Shown: positions 17,349-26,257, counted from the first letter of the stretch. The stretch: 64,000 bases of DNA from CBDCMJ01 sp965218875 (GCA_965218875.1 OZ244707.1:1116001-1180000), one strand, 5' to 3'. Notes: generated by a model not told the origin, from the sequence alone. Made by a program: numbers and translations.

Positions 17349-19127
17349 TTACCTTGACTGGTAGAGGGCCTTCACGGCTACAACGTCATAGGGTTGTGGT
17401 GAGCAATACCGCCAATTGCCAGGCTTGCTCATTATCATCCGTTCGCCGTTTGTTGGGTGCTGGTCGAAGTCTCCCAAGTCTCCCTTTCCCATGCCTAGGC
17501 CGTGGCCGACTTCGTGGGCTAGGGTGCGGTGTAGGCGGGTGCACCTGCTGCTGTTTGGTTTGGTTTCTAGGTTGTTCCAGTCTGTTTTCCTGGCGTTGTT
17601 GAATAGGATGGAGCCTGTCCTTATCTCGGAAATTCGGCCATTGTCCCATGTCGGGGAACGCCAACATGCGTTAGGGCCAGGTTTATCGTTGAATACGGAT
17701 AGTGGAGAGCTACAGGCCGCCTTGATCCGCACTTCATCTACGAACTTGACTTCGAAGTGGCCTCTTGCCGACGGGATTGGGTGTCTTGAACATCTTTGGC
17801 TCTCCGGCAAAATCCGTTCGGAGACTTTCAAAATGTTGCCGGAATTTTGACGCCAGACCACCTCCGCTGGCCATTTGGCCATTGCCCGTCTCATATCCTG
17901 GGTTATCAGGGCCTTGCTGCGGCTAAGTGCTGGGTTGGTGGGGTGGGTTGTGATCTGGGCGGTTATGGTCTCTGTGCATATGCGGTAGGCGAACTCGTGG
18001 TTGCCTGCGGCGTTCTTGGGTACGTGGCCGTGGAATTGGGAGGTTGCCACTTCCACGTCGCCGCCGAGTAGGGGCGCTCTGGTGGTGTAGGCCCACACCG
18101 GCTCGGACAGGCCGGAGTCTGCGCCTTTGTAGACAGAGAATAGCTTGATTTGGTAGAGGGTGTCGGGGTGTAGGCCGGTTAGCGTTCCCTCTACTACGGT
18201 CCCGGTTGGGAGGAATAGGGTGCGGACTCCGATCAGGTTTCTTGTGAACTTGGCTGCGGATGGGTCGCAAGTTCCGTCTTCGCAGTCCTCTGGTGCGAAT
18301 TGCGCTTTGTAGGTGGTGCCTGTCAAAGACGCCGCGAAGTCCCAGCGTATTTTGACCGTGTGGCCGTTCCCGCCTCCGTTGGTGTGTAGGTTGGTTGGGA
18401 CCGGCTGCGGCATGGGGACTGGCGTCGGCGTCGGCGTCGGTACCGGAGGCGGCGCGTTCGTCCTCCCGGAGCCGGAGGACGAATAGGGGCCGTCGCCCTC
18501 GGCGTTGGTTGCCCTTACCTGCACCTGGTAGAGAGTGTCCGGCCGGAGGCGGAGTATGGTGGCGCTGGCGCCGGAGACGTTCTGCGGGCCGTTTCGGAAA
18601 CTCCCGGCCGTTCCTCGCCGGTACTGCAGGTCGTAGCTGGTAATCGGCGGTCTGCCATAGTTGGCCGGGGCGGTCCAGCTCACGTCCAGACGCGTGGTCG
18701 AGCCGGAGGCAGCCGTTACCGTGGGAGCGCCCGGCGCTCTAGGCGGCTCATCCTCATCACCGACGTTGACGGTCACGCTGATGGAGTCAGTACACTTGCC
18801 GTCCGACGCGGTCATGGTGAACGAATAGCTGCTCTTGGCCTCGTGGTCCAGGTTGGCGCTGGTGCGCAGTTGGCCGGTGGCGGTGTTGAGGCCGAAGGAA
18901 GCGGCATCGGCCCCGCTGCTGCTGTAAGTCAACCGGTCGCCGTCTGCGTCGGTAGCCGAGACCGCGCTGCCGATGTTGGTATTGGAGCCGGTGTTTTCAT
19001 CTACGCCTCGCGTGGTGGCGGTCCCATCGGTGAACACCGGACACCGGTTAGGCGGCGCGTTCGTCCTGCCGGAGCCGGAGGACGAATAGAGGCCGTCGCC
19101 CTCAGCGTTGGTTGCCCTTACCTGCAC
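17349..19127 (-). CDS. FN3/cadherin-like protein with C-terminal zinc-metalloprotease domain (3' part of a frameshifted gene)
   Basis: A 592-residue frame that continues the gene starting at 20551 after a one-base frameshift near 19217. Its N-terminal residues (QVRATNAEGDG) are mid-FN3, so it has no real start of its own. Order: end of FN3, cadherin-like domain, FN3, Pro/Thr linker (PTPTPTPVPMP), FN3, then a protease-like domain with AHEVGHGLGMG and a Met-turn-like RMIMSKPG. The third zinc ligand expected at HExxHxxGxxH/D is Lys in this register, so activity is uncertain. The stop TAA overlaps the ribosome site of the LRR gene. Confidence 0.7.
   Translation of the reverse strand: MQVRATNAEGDGLYSSSGSGRTNAPPNRCPVFTDGTATTRGVDENTGSNTNIGSAVSATDADGDRLTYSSSGADAASFGLNTATGQLRTSANLDHEAKSSYSFTMTASDGKCTDSISVTVNVGDEDEPPRAPGAPTVTAASGSTTRLDVSWTAPANYGRPPITSYDLQYRRGTAGSFRNGPQNVSGASATILRLRPDTLYQVQVRATNAEGDGPYSSSGSGRTNAPPPVPTPTPTPVPMPQPVPTNLHTNGGGNGHTVKIRWDFAASLTGTTYKAQFAPEDCEDGTCDPSAAKFTRNLIGVRTLFLPTGTVVEGTLTGLHPDTLYQIKLFSVYKGADSGLSEPVWAYTTRAPLLGGDVEVATSQFHGHVPKNAAGNHEFAYRICTETITAQITTHPTNPALSRSKALITQDMRRAMAKWPAEVVWRQNSGNILKVSERILPESQRCSRHPIPSARGHFEVKFVDEVRIKAACSSPLSVFNDKPGPNACWRSPTWDNGRISEIRTGSILFNNARKTDWNNLETKPNSSRCTRLHRTLAHEVGHGLGMGKGDLGDFDQHPTNGERMIMSKPGNWRYCSPQPYDVVAVKALYQSR
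18451..19053. repeat. 603-bp tandem repeat, copy A
   Basis: From GGCGCGTTCG at 18451 to 19053. It is nearly identical to the next copy and encodes one cadherin-like plus one FN3 module (201 codons, in frame). Confidence 0.9.
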
Positions 19128-19655
19128 CTGGTAGAGAGTGTCCGGCTGGAGGCGGAGTATGGTGGTGCTGGCGCCGGAGACGTTCTGCGGGCCGTTGCGG
19201 AAACTCCCGGCCGTTCCTTGCGGTACTGTAGGTCGTAGCTGGTAATCGGCGGTCTGCCATCGTTGGCCGGGGCGGTCCAGCTCACGTCCAGACGCGTGGT
19301 CGAGCCGGGGGTAGCCGTTACCGTGGGAGCGCCGGGCGCTCTAGGCGGCTCATCCTCATCACCGACGCTGACGATCACGTTGATGGAGTCAGTACACTTG
19401 CCGTCCGACGCGGTCATGGTGAACGAATAGCTGCTCTTGGCCTCGTGGTCCAGGTTGGAGCCGGTGCGCAGTTGGCCGGTGGCGGTGTTGAGGCCGAAGG
19501 AAGCGGCATCGGCCCCGCTGCTGCTGTAAGTCAACCGGTCGCCGTCTGCGTCGGTAGCCGAGACCGCGCTGCCGATGTTGGTGTTGGAGCCGGTGTTTTC
19601 ATCTACGCCTCGCGTGGTGGTGGTCCCATCGGTGAACACCGGACACCGGTTAGGC
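19054..19655. repeat. 603-bp tandem repeat, copy B (602 bp, one-base deletion)
   Basis: Starts with the same GGCGCGTTCG and diverges from copy A after 19655. A CGCCGG in copy A is TGCGG here (near 19217-19222), which removes one base and causes the frameshift between the two protein halves. Confidence 0.9.
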
Positions 19656-20551
19656 TCCGGCACCGTGATTCCCCAACTGGTCCGGGTCCCGTGCGCGTGG
19701 ATGTTGCCGCCACCGGAGTCCTGCTGGTAGGCGGTCACCCTCATCGTGACGCTGCCGTAGGCGCAGGCCTTGAGCCGGAAGCTGAAGGAGCGCGAGGTGT
19801 TGCCCGTGCCCCAGGTGCGGGCCAATCCCGCGCTGCAACTGGGGGCGTGGCCCACCACGCTGTTGTTGCTGGATTGGAGCTCCATCCCACCAGCGTGGCC
19901 GAAGTCGAGGCCGGAAAGGGTGACGAAAATTTGGCCGGTGGTCTGGCCCCGAGTGATGGAGGTGGGCTTCGGGGAGACGGAGGCGGAGGGCGCGTGGGTA
20001 ATTCCGGGTCCGCGCGGGGCGTCGCCGCTCTGCGGTGGGGGGATGATGAAGAGCAAGTAGTCGCTGGTGCGGGAAATATCGGTCTGGATCTCAGCCTCGG
20101 CCTGGGTAAGGGCCGCGTGAAGGACGTTTATGGCGGTTGTCGTGCCACAGGAGTAGAGCGTGGGGGACTGGGTCATGGTTGTGGCAGAGCCCGAGTCGTA
20201 GGTCAGGGAAGCGACGGTGCATCCGGCGTTGAACCCGAAGCGACCAGACACCTGGCCGGTGATCGCCAGGGTGACCGTGTAGTCGGCCCCGGCATCCAGG
20301 TTGCTGGCGGTGAGAGAGAATCCGTCGCTCGAATCCGGGGCCAGGCACTTTTCCAGGCCGCTGATTTGAACTTGGGCCGGGTCCCCCTCCAGGGTGAAAT
20401 CGGCGGCGTGGGTTTCGCAATCCGGGCCGTCTATGGTCATGATGCGGGAGCCCTCCGGTTCCGGGGACGATTGCGCATGGACCTGCACCACCGCAAGGGC
20501 CAGCGCGGCCAGCAGGCCCAGGGTGGCGAAAAGGGATAGGCTGATTCGCAT
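19118..20551 (-). CDS. Signal peptide, FN3/cadherin-like protein (5' part of the frameshifted gene)
   Basis: A 477-residue frame with a Sec signal peptide (residues 1-26, ending VQVHAQ), an unrecognised beta-rich region (about 30-300), a cadherin-like domain (VDENTGSNTNIGSAVSATD) and the start of an FN3 domain. After ITSYDLQYRK the frame leaves the FN3 sequence and ends in unrelated residues. The homologous repeat copy shows one missing base at about 19217. Restored, the gene would span 17349-20551 and encode about 1067 residues. GGGAGGG lies six bases before the ATG. Confidence 0.75.
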   Translation of the reverse strand: MRISLSLFATLGLLAALALAVVQVHAQSSPEPEGSRIMTIDGPDCETHAADFTLEGDPAQVQISGLEKCLAPDSSDGFSLTASNLDAGADYTVTLAITGQVSGRFGFNAGCTVASLTYDSGSATTMTQSPTLYSCGTTTAINVLHAALTQAEAEIQTDISRTSDYLLFIIPPPQSGDAPRGPGITHAPSASVSPKPTSITRGQTTGQIFVTLSGLDFGHAGGMELQSSNNSVVGHAPSCSAGLARTWGTGNTSRSFSFRLKACAYGSVTMRVTAYQQDSGGGNIHAHGTRTSWGITVPEPNRCPVFTDGTTTTRGVDENTGSNTNIGSAVSATDADGDRLTYSSSGADAASFGLNTATGQLRTGSNLDHEAKSSYSFTMTASDGKCTDSINVIVSVGDEDEPPRAPGAPTVTATPGSTTRLDVSWTAPANDGRPPITSYDLQYRKERPGVSATARRTSPAPAPPYSASSRTLSTRCR

Positions 20552-20591
20552 TTGCGACCCTCCCGAAGTGCAACGTGGTTGTTTGGCCGCG

Positions 20592-20597
20592 ATTATA
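20592..20597 (-). promoter_or_regulatory. -10 element of the adhesin operon
   Basis: TATAAT on the minus strand, about 40 bases before the ATG at 20551. No good -35 at the right distance. Confidence 0.4.
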
Positions 20598-21073
20598 CAA
20601 CAGCTTGGCGAAAAGGGCGGCAGAAAGGGGCCGCGGCACAGGGTAATCGTATTTTAGCCTCGGAGGGCTTTCATTAAGTAATCCTCTCGCCTGACCGCTT
20701 GCAGACGTTTGCCCTGGATGCCTACTTTCAGGCTGGTTTCCGGTTTCGGCAGTTGTGGGTAACCCGTCGGAGGGTGACGAGGTTCTGCGGTCCAGGACCA
20801 CGGCCACGGTGCCGTCCCTTAAAGAGGTTAGAGAGGCCAGCGTTGGCCCGCCGGCCTTGCGTTATTAAACGTCGACATGAACAGTCGACCTACACTTCGC
20901 AAGGCTATGCTGCAGCCCATCGCTGCGGCTCTCCGGGTTCAGGCTGGAGGCTGCGCCGCCTCCGGCGGGATTGCAGTCCCGGCTGTAGGGCCTGTATACC
21001 CGCCAGGGAGGTTTGCCCTGCCCTCGATTGTGAATTATCTTTCAATCACCTTGGGACAACCCCCTTGGGATTG

Positions 21074-21082
21074 TGCTATACT
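21074..21082 (+). promoter_or_regulatory. Extended -10 promoter for tig-clpP
   Basis: TGCTATACT: TG one base before TATACT (21077-21082). The -35 region has only TTGGGA at a poor distance (20 bases). Transcription would start near 21089, about 85 bases before the tig start. Confidence 0.45.
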
Positions 21083-21174
21083 TGGGCTTACCCCCCAATG
21101 GTCGCCTGCCATGTGGTTTGCTGCCCGGATTAAGGCCTGCACCCCGGGATAGGGGCCCACGGAGAAGGTTAGGA

Positions 21175-22620
21175 TTGAACGTCACCAAGGATTCCAGCAA
21201 TCCCGCTGAGCTTGTCCTGAACGTCGAGTTGGCCCCGGAAGACGAAGAACCCTTCCTAAACCGCTCTTGCCGCCGCTTGGCCGCCAGGGTGCAAATCCCC
21301 GGATTTCGTCCCGGCAAAGCGCCCAGGTCCATCATAGAGACCCACCTAGGCCGCGCTACGCTGGTCCAAGAAGCCATTGAATTCATGGTCCCTGAGACCT
21401 TGGACCAGGTCTTGAAACAAGAGGACATGCAGGCGTTCGCCGAGCCCGACCTGGAAATCCTCGAGATGGAGCCGGTGTCCTTCAAAGCCGTGGTGCCCCT
21501 GGAACCCATCGTCGAGTTGGGAGACCTGAGCTCCCTCAAGCTGGAGCGCCAGTCCACCGACGTTACCGACGAGAACGTGACCGAAATCATCGAGCGGTTC
21601 CGGTACGAGGCGGCCCCCTGGGAGCCGGTGGAGCGCCCGGTACGCTTCGGAGACCTGGTTACCCTGGACGTGAAGGGGGTCATCGACGGGGAGGAAGCCA
21701 TCGACGACGATGGCATCGACTATATCCCCGAGTTGGACAACCCGCTGCCGATGCCCGGCTTCTCCGTATATCTGGAGGGCATGACCGAGGGACAGCAAAA
21801 GGAGTTTACTCTCACTTTCCCAGAGGACTATGCCGAGACCGAGTACGCCGGCAAGGAATGCCTGATGAGCGTTTTGGTCCACTCCATCAAAGAGAAGGTG
21901 TTGCCGGAGTTGGACGACGAGTTCGCCAAGAGCGTCCGGGACGGGTACGAAAACCTCGACGCCCTCAGAGACTACGTACGTCGGCAGTTGACCGAGGCTG
22001 CGGAGAGCGCCTCGCAGCGGAAAGCGGAGCAGGACGGCCTGGAAGAGTTGACCAAGGTCTCCACGGTGCAGGCGTCAGGGCTGCTATACGAACGGGAGCT
22101 GGACGCCATGTGCCGGGAGCGGGAGCGGTCGCTGCGCGGCCACCAGTTGGACATGGACACCTACCTCAGCATTATGGGGCAATCCGAAGAGCAGTGGCGC
22201 GAGGAGCTGAAGCCCTTGGCCGAACGGCGTCTCAACGTGACCCTGTTGCTGCGGAAGCTGGCCCGAGAGCAGGGAATCGACGTTGACACGGACGAGGTTG
22301 AAACTGAAATAGACTCGATGGTAACCGAGCTGAGTCAGTCCCAAGAGTCCCTGCGCCAGGCCTTCTCCTCGGACGCCGCCAAGGACTCCGTACGTTCGTC
22401 ACTGTTCCGCCAGAAGGTGTTGCAACGACTGCTGGAGATCATCGAAGGACACGGCCCGGAAGCGGCGGCGCCTCCGGGCGAGCCGCCCCTTGCCTCCGAG
22501 GATGGCGGCGAGGCAAACCGGGAGGAGGATGACGGGCTGCCCGCCGAGGACCCGGCCGGGGCAGCCTCGTCCCCCTCACCGGAAGCGAATGAAGAAGGAG
22601 CTAAGCCCGATGCTGAGTAA
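21175..22620 (+). CDS. tig: Trigger factor, ribosome-associated chaperone and peptidyl-prolyl isomerase
   Basis: A 481-residue chaperone at the ribosomal exit tunnel. The N-terminal ribosome-binding signature is VQIPGFRPGKAP. The central FKBP-type PPIase domain (about 150-235) includes FGDLVTLDVKG and GFSVYLEGM, followed by a long helical C-terminal cradle and an acidic low-complexity tail of about 50 residues. The start is TTG at 21175: the frame upstream encodes unrelated residues, NVTKDSSNPAELVLNVEL matches family N-termini, and GGAG lies about ten bases before it. The last 11 bases overlap clpP. Confidence 0.92.
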   Translation: MNVTKDSSNPAELVLNVELAPEDEEPFLNRSCRRLAARVQIPGFRPGKAPRSIIETHLGRATLVQEAIEFMVPETLDQVLKQEDMQAFAEPDLEILEMEPVSFKAVVPLEPIVELGDLSSLKLERQSTDVTDENVTEIIERFRYEAAPWEPVERPVRFGDLVTLDVKGVIDGEEAIDDDGIDYIPELDNPLPMPGFSVYLEGMTEGQQKEFTLTFPEDYAETEYAGKECLMSVLVHSIKEKVLPELDDEFAKSVRDGYENLDALRDYVRRQLTEAAESASQRKAEQDGLEELTKVSTVQASGLLYERELDAMCRERERSLRGHQLDMDTYLSIMGQSEEQWREELKPLAERRLNVTLLLRKLAREQGIDVDTDEVETEIDSMVTELSQSQESLRQAFSSDAAKDSVRSSLFRQKVLQRLLEIIEGHGPEAAAPPGEPPLASEDGGEANREEDDGLPAEDPAGAASSPSPEANEEGAKPDAE

Positions 22621-23260
22621 CCCACACGATTCGCCACTTCACGTCCCCCAAAGCATCATACCCATGGTCATCGAGACCAGCCCCCGGGGAGAGCGGGCCT
22701 TCGACATCTACTCCCTGCTGCTGAAGGAGCGGATAGTATTCCTGGGCACCCCGATCAACGATCACGTGGCCAACACTATCATCGCCCAGTTGCTATACCT
22801 GGAGCGAGAGGACCCCGACAAGGGGATCAACATTTACATCAATAGTCCCGGCGGAGTCATCAGCGCGGGACTTGCCATTTACGACACCATGCAGTTGATC
22901 CAGTCGGAAGTGTCCACCATCTGCTTGGGCATGACCGCCAGCATGGCCACCATCCTGCTGTCCGGCGGAAAAAAGGGCAAGCGGTACGCCCTGCCCAATT
23001 CCACCGTCCACATGCACCAGCCCATGGGCGGCGCCCAGGGCCAGGCCACCGACATCGAGATCGCCGCCAGGGAAATAATCCGCTTGCAGGACAAGATCAG
23101 GAATATGCTGGCGACGAACACCGGGCAGACCTACGATGACATCGCTCGCGACACCGACCGGGACCACTACCTCACCGCGGACCAAGCCGTCGACTACGGC
23201 CTGGTGGACGAGATCCTGGGGGCCCAGGACCGGGGGAACGGGAAGGCGGCCGCCGAGTAG
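22610..23260 (+). CDS. clpP: ATP-dependent Clp protease proteolytic subunit
   Basis: A 216-residue serine protease forming the ClpP barrel. The catalytic triad regions are visible: Ser in GMTASMATILLSGG, His in TVHMHQPMGG, Asp in the C-terminal DQAVDYGLVDEI segment. The usual GQAASMGA around the Ser reads GMTASMAT here. INSPGGVISAGLAIYDTM is the oxyanion region. AAGGAG lies nine bases before the ATG at 22610, inside the end of tig. A clpX gene normally follows, but only a remnant is present at 23602, so the partner unfoldase must be encoded elsewhere. Confidence 0.93.
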   Translation: MLSNPHDSPLHVPQSIIPMVIETSPRGERAFDIYSLLLKERIVFLGTPINDHVANTIIAQLLYLEREDPDKGINIYINSPGGVISAGLAIYDTMQLIQSEVSTICLGMTASMATILLSGGKKGKRYALPNSTVHMHQPMGGAQGQATDIEIAAREIIRLQDKIRNMLATNTGQTYDDIARDTDRDHYLTADQAVDYGLVDEILGAQDRGNGKAAAE

Positions 23261-23326
23261 GACGGCGGCTGCGCCAGGCGGTCTCGTTGCGGGGGACAGT
23301 GACCGGTGACGGAAACGGGGCCAGGC

Positions 23327-23554
23327 CTAGCCATTGCCTCCGTCGCGATAAGGCCCGCTCCAGGGCGGCGCTTGGTCGTGACGGGACAAGGTAGCGCCGC
23401 CGTTCGCTACGAGTGCATCCAGGTGCTGGGCCAACTGGCGGACTAGCGCCGCCACGCGATTCCCGGGGAGATCTACTCCAACATGGATGCCCGCGTGGTA
23501 TCCCATGAGAAGGCCGAGCAAGACCCCGAGCGTCACGGTGTATAGCCACTTCAA
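23327..23554 (-). CDS. Possible small membrane protein
   Basis: A 75-residue frame starting with TTG. The N-terminus (WLYTVTLGVLLGLLMGYHAG) looks like a signal anchor and is followed by an amphipathic segment. No clear ribosome site, no family. It lies opposite to the tig-clpP strand in a decaying region. Confidence 0.35.
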   Translation of the reverse strand: MKWLYTVTLGVLLGLLMGYHAGIHVGVDLPGNRVAALVRQLAQHLDALVANGGATLSRHDQAPPWSGPYRDGGNG

Positions 23555-23601
23555 ACGCGCCCGATCCCAAGCGCTCGCACGTAGAACCGCAATAGACTAA
23601 C

Positions 23602-23751
23602 ATCCGGCGCATTGGCCCCACCGGCTGCGGCAAAACCCCGCCAGTGGAGACCCTGGCCCGCACCCTGGCGGCGCCCTTCGCCGTTTGCGAAGCGACCTCC
23701 CTGACCGAGTCTCTCAACATCCCCCTGGGACCGGTGCAGAAGTCGGCTTAG
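23602..23751 (+). pseudogene. Remnant of clpX (AAA+ unfoldase)
   Basis: About 50 codons ending in TAG. They read IGPTGCGKTP (Walker A region; ClpX has LIGPTGSGKT), then ETLARTLAAPFAVCEATSLTE, which matches ClpX around its TLAR...PF...ADATTLTE segment. The zinc-binding N-terminus, Walker B, sensors and C-terminal domain are absent. The location right after tig-clpP is where clpX usually lies, so it is a deletion remnant of the original gene. Confidence 0.7.
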
Positions 23752-23855
23752 CCCGGCGGATTCCGTCAGGCGGCGCGGGGTCCCGTGGACGGACCCGGCC
23801 TCGCCGCGTTGGGAAGACTTCGCCAGGCAGTTTCTACGGATCGAGGAAGCAGAGT

Positions 23856-24080
23856 ATGGCGGGAAATCTGACGGTGACGGTCAATCACGACCTTTGCGTG
23901 GGCAACGGCATATGCCCCCGCGTCGCGCCCAAAGTCTTCGCGCTCAACGACGACCGCCAGTCGGTGGTGATCGATCCAGACGGAGAGGACCGGGAGACCG
24001 TGTTGGACGCGGCAGAGGCTTGCCCGGTGAGCGCCATCTTCGTGGCCGACTCCCAGACCGGAGAGCAGTTGTTCCCCTAG
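23856..24080 (+). CDS. Small single-cluster ferredoxin
   Basis: A 74-residue electron carrier. Cys pattern CVGNGIC...CPV (C-x5-C, then a distant C-P) is typical of 3Fe-4S/4Fe-4S ferredoxins serving cytochrome P450s or other oxygenases. The acidic stretch between the cysteines (NDDRQSVVIDPDGEDRE) is usual. The ATG at 23856 with GAGGA nine bases upstream is preferred to a longer frame from 23685. No oxygenase is adjacent. Confidence 0.85.
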   Translation: MAGNLTVTVNHDLCVGNGICPRVAPKVFALNDDRQSVVIDPDGEDRETVLDAAEACPVSAIFVADSQTGEQLFP

Positions 24081-24172
24081 CAACCCCGGCCGGAAGCCGC
24101 CCGGCGTTGGCGCCGCCGGCGCGGCTGCCCAATGCCGGTGTTGAAGGGTGAGGGTAACACGGCCCCCGGCCG

Positions 24173-25000
24173 TTACCGCGCGGCCCCGTCGGCGGACATA
24201 CCGGCCGCCACCTCATCGTCCAGGCACAGCCCCCACGGGTGAGACTCGGAGAGGGGACGGCCTTCCCCGTGCCACGCCTGTCCCTGGCCCAGCGTTAGCC
24301 TGTCCTCCACCAAGCATCGCAGGGTCTCGGACAGCAGGTAAGGCTCCTTTTGGTATCCGGCCTGGCGTATGAGCTGGAACAGGGCCAACTCCTCTCCCTG
24401 CTCAGAGCGAAGCAGGGGCAGGCCGGACCGGGTGACCTCCTCCCGCAAAGGGGCGAAAGCGCCGCCGGTGATGGGGGTCGTACAGTATGAGACCACCGGC
24501 CCCCGGTCCACTTCTTCGGTGGCGAGGTGCATCATAGCGCCGGTTTGGGCGGCCTCGGCTTCTATCAGTTGCCAGATGACCTGCTGCCAGGCGCCGATGG
24601 GACCGTCAGGCAGGGCGGGATGAAGGTTGAGCAGTGGATAGGCGCGGCACATGGCGGCGCTGACGATCAACATGTAGCCAGCCAGCACGCAAACCCCCGG
24701 GCTGTACGAGGAAAGCAGGTCCATGACCCGCAGGTCGTAATCTTCGCGGTGCTCGGCAAACCGCCCTCCCCAGACCCGGCGAAACCTGGCCGAAGAGGAG
24801 GTGACCAGGGGCAGCCCGTAGCTGTCGACAAGGCCAAAGTACCGGTCGGAACCCTCCGCCTCTCCCGCTTCCCGGTTGCTGAACACGAACTCGATCTTGG
24901 CGTCCAGCCGGCCGTCTAGGATTCGCTCCTGCACGAACTTCAGCAGCCCCAGAGACCCCTCGCCTCGACCCGTGGAGAACCATCCAATGCTAAGCATCAC
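24173..25000 (-). CDS. Formyltransferase-family protein (PurN-like)
   Basis: A 275-residue protein with the folate formyltransferase fold: VCVLAGYMLIVS, then NLHPALPDGPIGAWQQ (the Asn and His of the catalytic site) and EEVDRGPVVSY (the catalytic Asp region). The N-terminus differs from housekeeping PurN (WFSTGRGEGSLGLLKFV rather than a phosphate-loop SGNGSN), so a phosphoribosylglycinamide substrate is not certain. On the same strand as the PHP gene upstream, 27 bases apart. Confidence 0.75.
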   Translation of the reverse strand: MMLSIGWFSTGRGEGSLGLLKFVQERILDGRLDAKIEFVFSNREAGEAEGSDRYFGLVDSYGLPLVTSSSARFRRVWGGRFAEHREDYDLRVMDLLSSYSPGVCVLAGYMLIVSAAMCRAYPLLNLHPALPDGPIGAWQQVIWQLIEAEAAQTGAMMHLATEEVDRGPVVSYCTTPITGGAFAPLREEVTRSGLPLLRSEQGEELALFQLIRQAGYQKEPYLLSETLRCLVEDRLTLGQGQAWHGEGRPLSESHPWGLCLDDEVAAGMSADGAAR

Positions 25001-25027
25001 CAGGCTCCGTTTCTATTTCGCCCCGGA

Positions 25028-25750
25028 CTAACCACGGTCGGCGTCTCGGGAGGGCCGACTCGGGTCCTTTCGACCCTCGTTTCCGGCCAGAACAAAGTCC
25101 AAAACCTTGCGTGCTTTGGCGTAGCCGGGAGTCATCAAGAGCAGCGGGTGGGGAGGGCGGCTGACCATCCGGCCGGCCCTTACCGCCCGCACCAGCCCCT
25201 CAGGAGTGCCGTCGTACACGTCTTCGGGGACCTCGGTGAAAGTCCGGCCCAGTTCCAGGGCGGAGTGGGAGTCGCTGCTGGCCACCACGGGCACGCCCTG
25301 CTCCCGGGCGAAGGCCAGGCCCCCGGCGTTGTCCCCGGGGAGGACCGTCCTGGAATTGTAGCCTTCTATGAGGTCGACCCAGGGCAGCATTTCCGCCAGG
25401 GCGGCCAGTCCCAGCGCCCGGGGGCGCAACCGGCAGCGCGGGTGAGGGGCCACCACCAGCCCGCCCTGGTCCCGAATTCTTCGGGCGGTTTCCGGGGCCG
25501 GCAGGCCCGGAGGCACCGCCTCCTGCAGGAACAGGCCGATTATGTGACCGGCCGCGGAGGTGATCTCCTCGCCGATGATGACCGGGAACGGCGCCGCCTC
25601 CCGCACGGCCAGCGCGCCCCGGATGTTGTCGTGATCGGTAATGGCGACCGGTCCCAGGCCCGCCTTGAGGCAGCGGGAAACCACCGAGTCGGGGGACGCG
25701 TGGGAGTCCCCGGAGTGGCGGGTGTGGATGTGCAGGTCCAGCCTGAGCAA
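25028..25750 (-). CDS. PHP-domain metal-dependent phosphoesterase
   Basis: A 240-residue protein with PHP metal-ligand motifs: DLHIHTRHSGD (motif I), ITDHDN (motif II), GEEIT (motif III), APHPR and SSDSHS (motif IV). Such proteins hydrolyse phosphoesters (for example nucleotide 3',5'-bisphosphates or histidinol phosphate). No polymerase domain is attached. Cytoplasmic. Confidence 0.88.
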   Translation of the reverse strand: MLRLDLHIHTRHSGDSHASPDSVVSRCLKAGLGPVAITDHDNIRGALAVREAAPFPVIIGEEITSAAGHIIGLFLQEAVPPGLPAPETARRIRDQGGLVVAPHPRCRLRPRALGLAALAEMLPWVDLIEGYNSRTVLPGDNAGGLAFAREQGVPVVASSDSHSALELGRTFTEVPEDVYDGTPEGLVRAVRAGRMVSRPPHPLLLMTPGYAKARKVLDFVLAGNEGRKDPSRPSRDADRG

Positions 25751-25818
25751 GCTGCTTCTCCGGGGGCAGGAGACTGGGCGGGCGGCTGCGCAGGGCCAGG
25801 CGAGTTACGCCGGCCGCG

Positions 25819-26157
25819 TCAGGGAAGGAGAGGTCCCGTAGGGCGTGGCGCGTCCGGACCGGATTCGGGTTTCTCGGCCGTCGGCGCGTCCAGGCCGGCA
25901 CTCTCCCAGGAATCCGGGTCGGAATCCGGCGACTCGTAGGAGTCTTTTAGGGTGGTGATTTTTAGCTGCGCCGAGTCCAGCAGTTGGTTGCAGCGGCGGA
26001 CCAGCCGCATCCCCTGCTCGTAGCGTAGGGTGGCCTCGGCTAGAGTCAACCCTCCCTCCTCGAGAGACGCCGCCACCTCGCCCAAGCGGCGGAAGGCCTC
26101 CTCGAAGGCAACAGAGTCGACGTCCTGGGGCGTTGGCGGCTCTTGGTCCTCGGACAA
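25819..26157 (-). CDS. xseB: Exodeoxyribonuclease VII small subunit
   Basis: A 112-residue protein whose residues about 16-72 (FEEAFRRLGEVAASLEEGG, then LAEATLRYEQGMRLVRRC) match XseB. Several copies bind the large subunit XseA. The C-terminal 40 residues are disordered and acidic/Pro-rich, longer than usual. It lies 100 bases downstream of xseA on the same strand. Confidence 0.88.
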   Translation of the reverse strand: MSEDQEPPTPQDVDSVAFEEAFRRLGEVAASLEEGGLTLAEATLRYEQGMRLVRRCNQLLDSAQLKITTLKDSYESPDSDPDSWESAGLDAPTAEKPESGPDAPRPTGPLLP

Positions 26158-26257
26158 TTCCGGTCCTCGCGTCAGGGAGTGGGTCGACGGCGCGTCGCCG
26201 GGGGCGTTGGTGAATTATAGGGGCCGACACCCGTGGTTGGGTAGTGTCAGGCAGCTC

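Larger units (their letters stand above)
20552..21174. other. Divergent spacer between adhesin and trigger-factor genes
   Basis: 623 bases with no supported gene. It contains a perfect minus-strand -10 (TATAAT, 20592-20597) for the adhesin operon and an extended -10 for tig. No tRNA was found. Confidence 0.5.
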
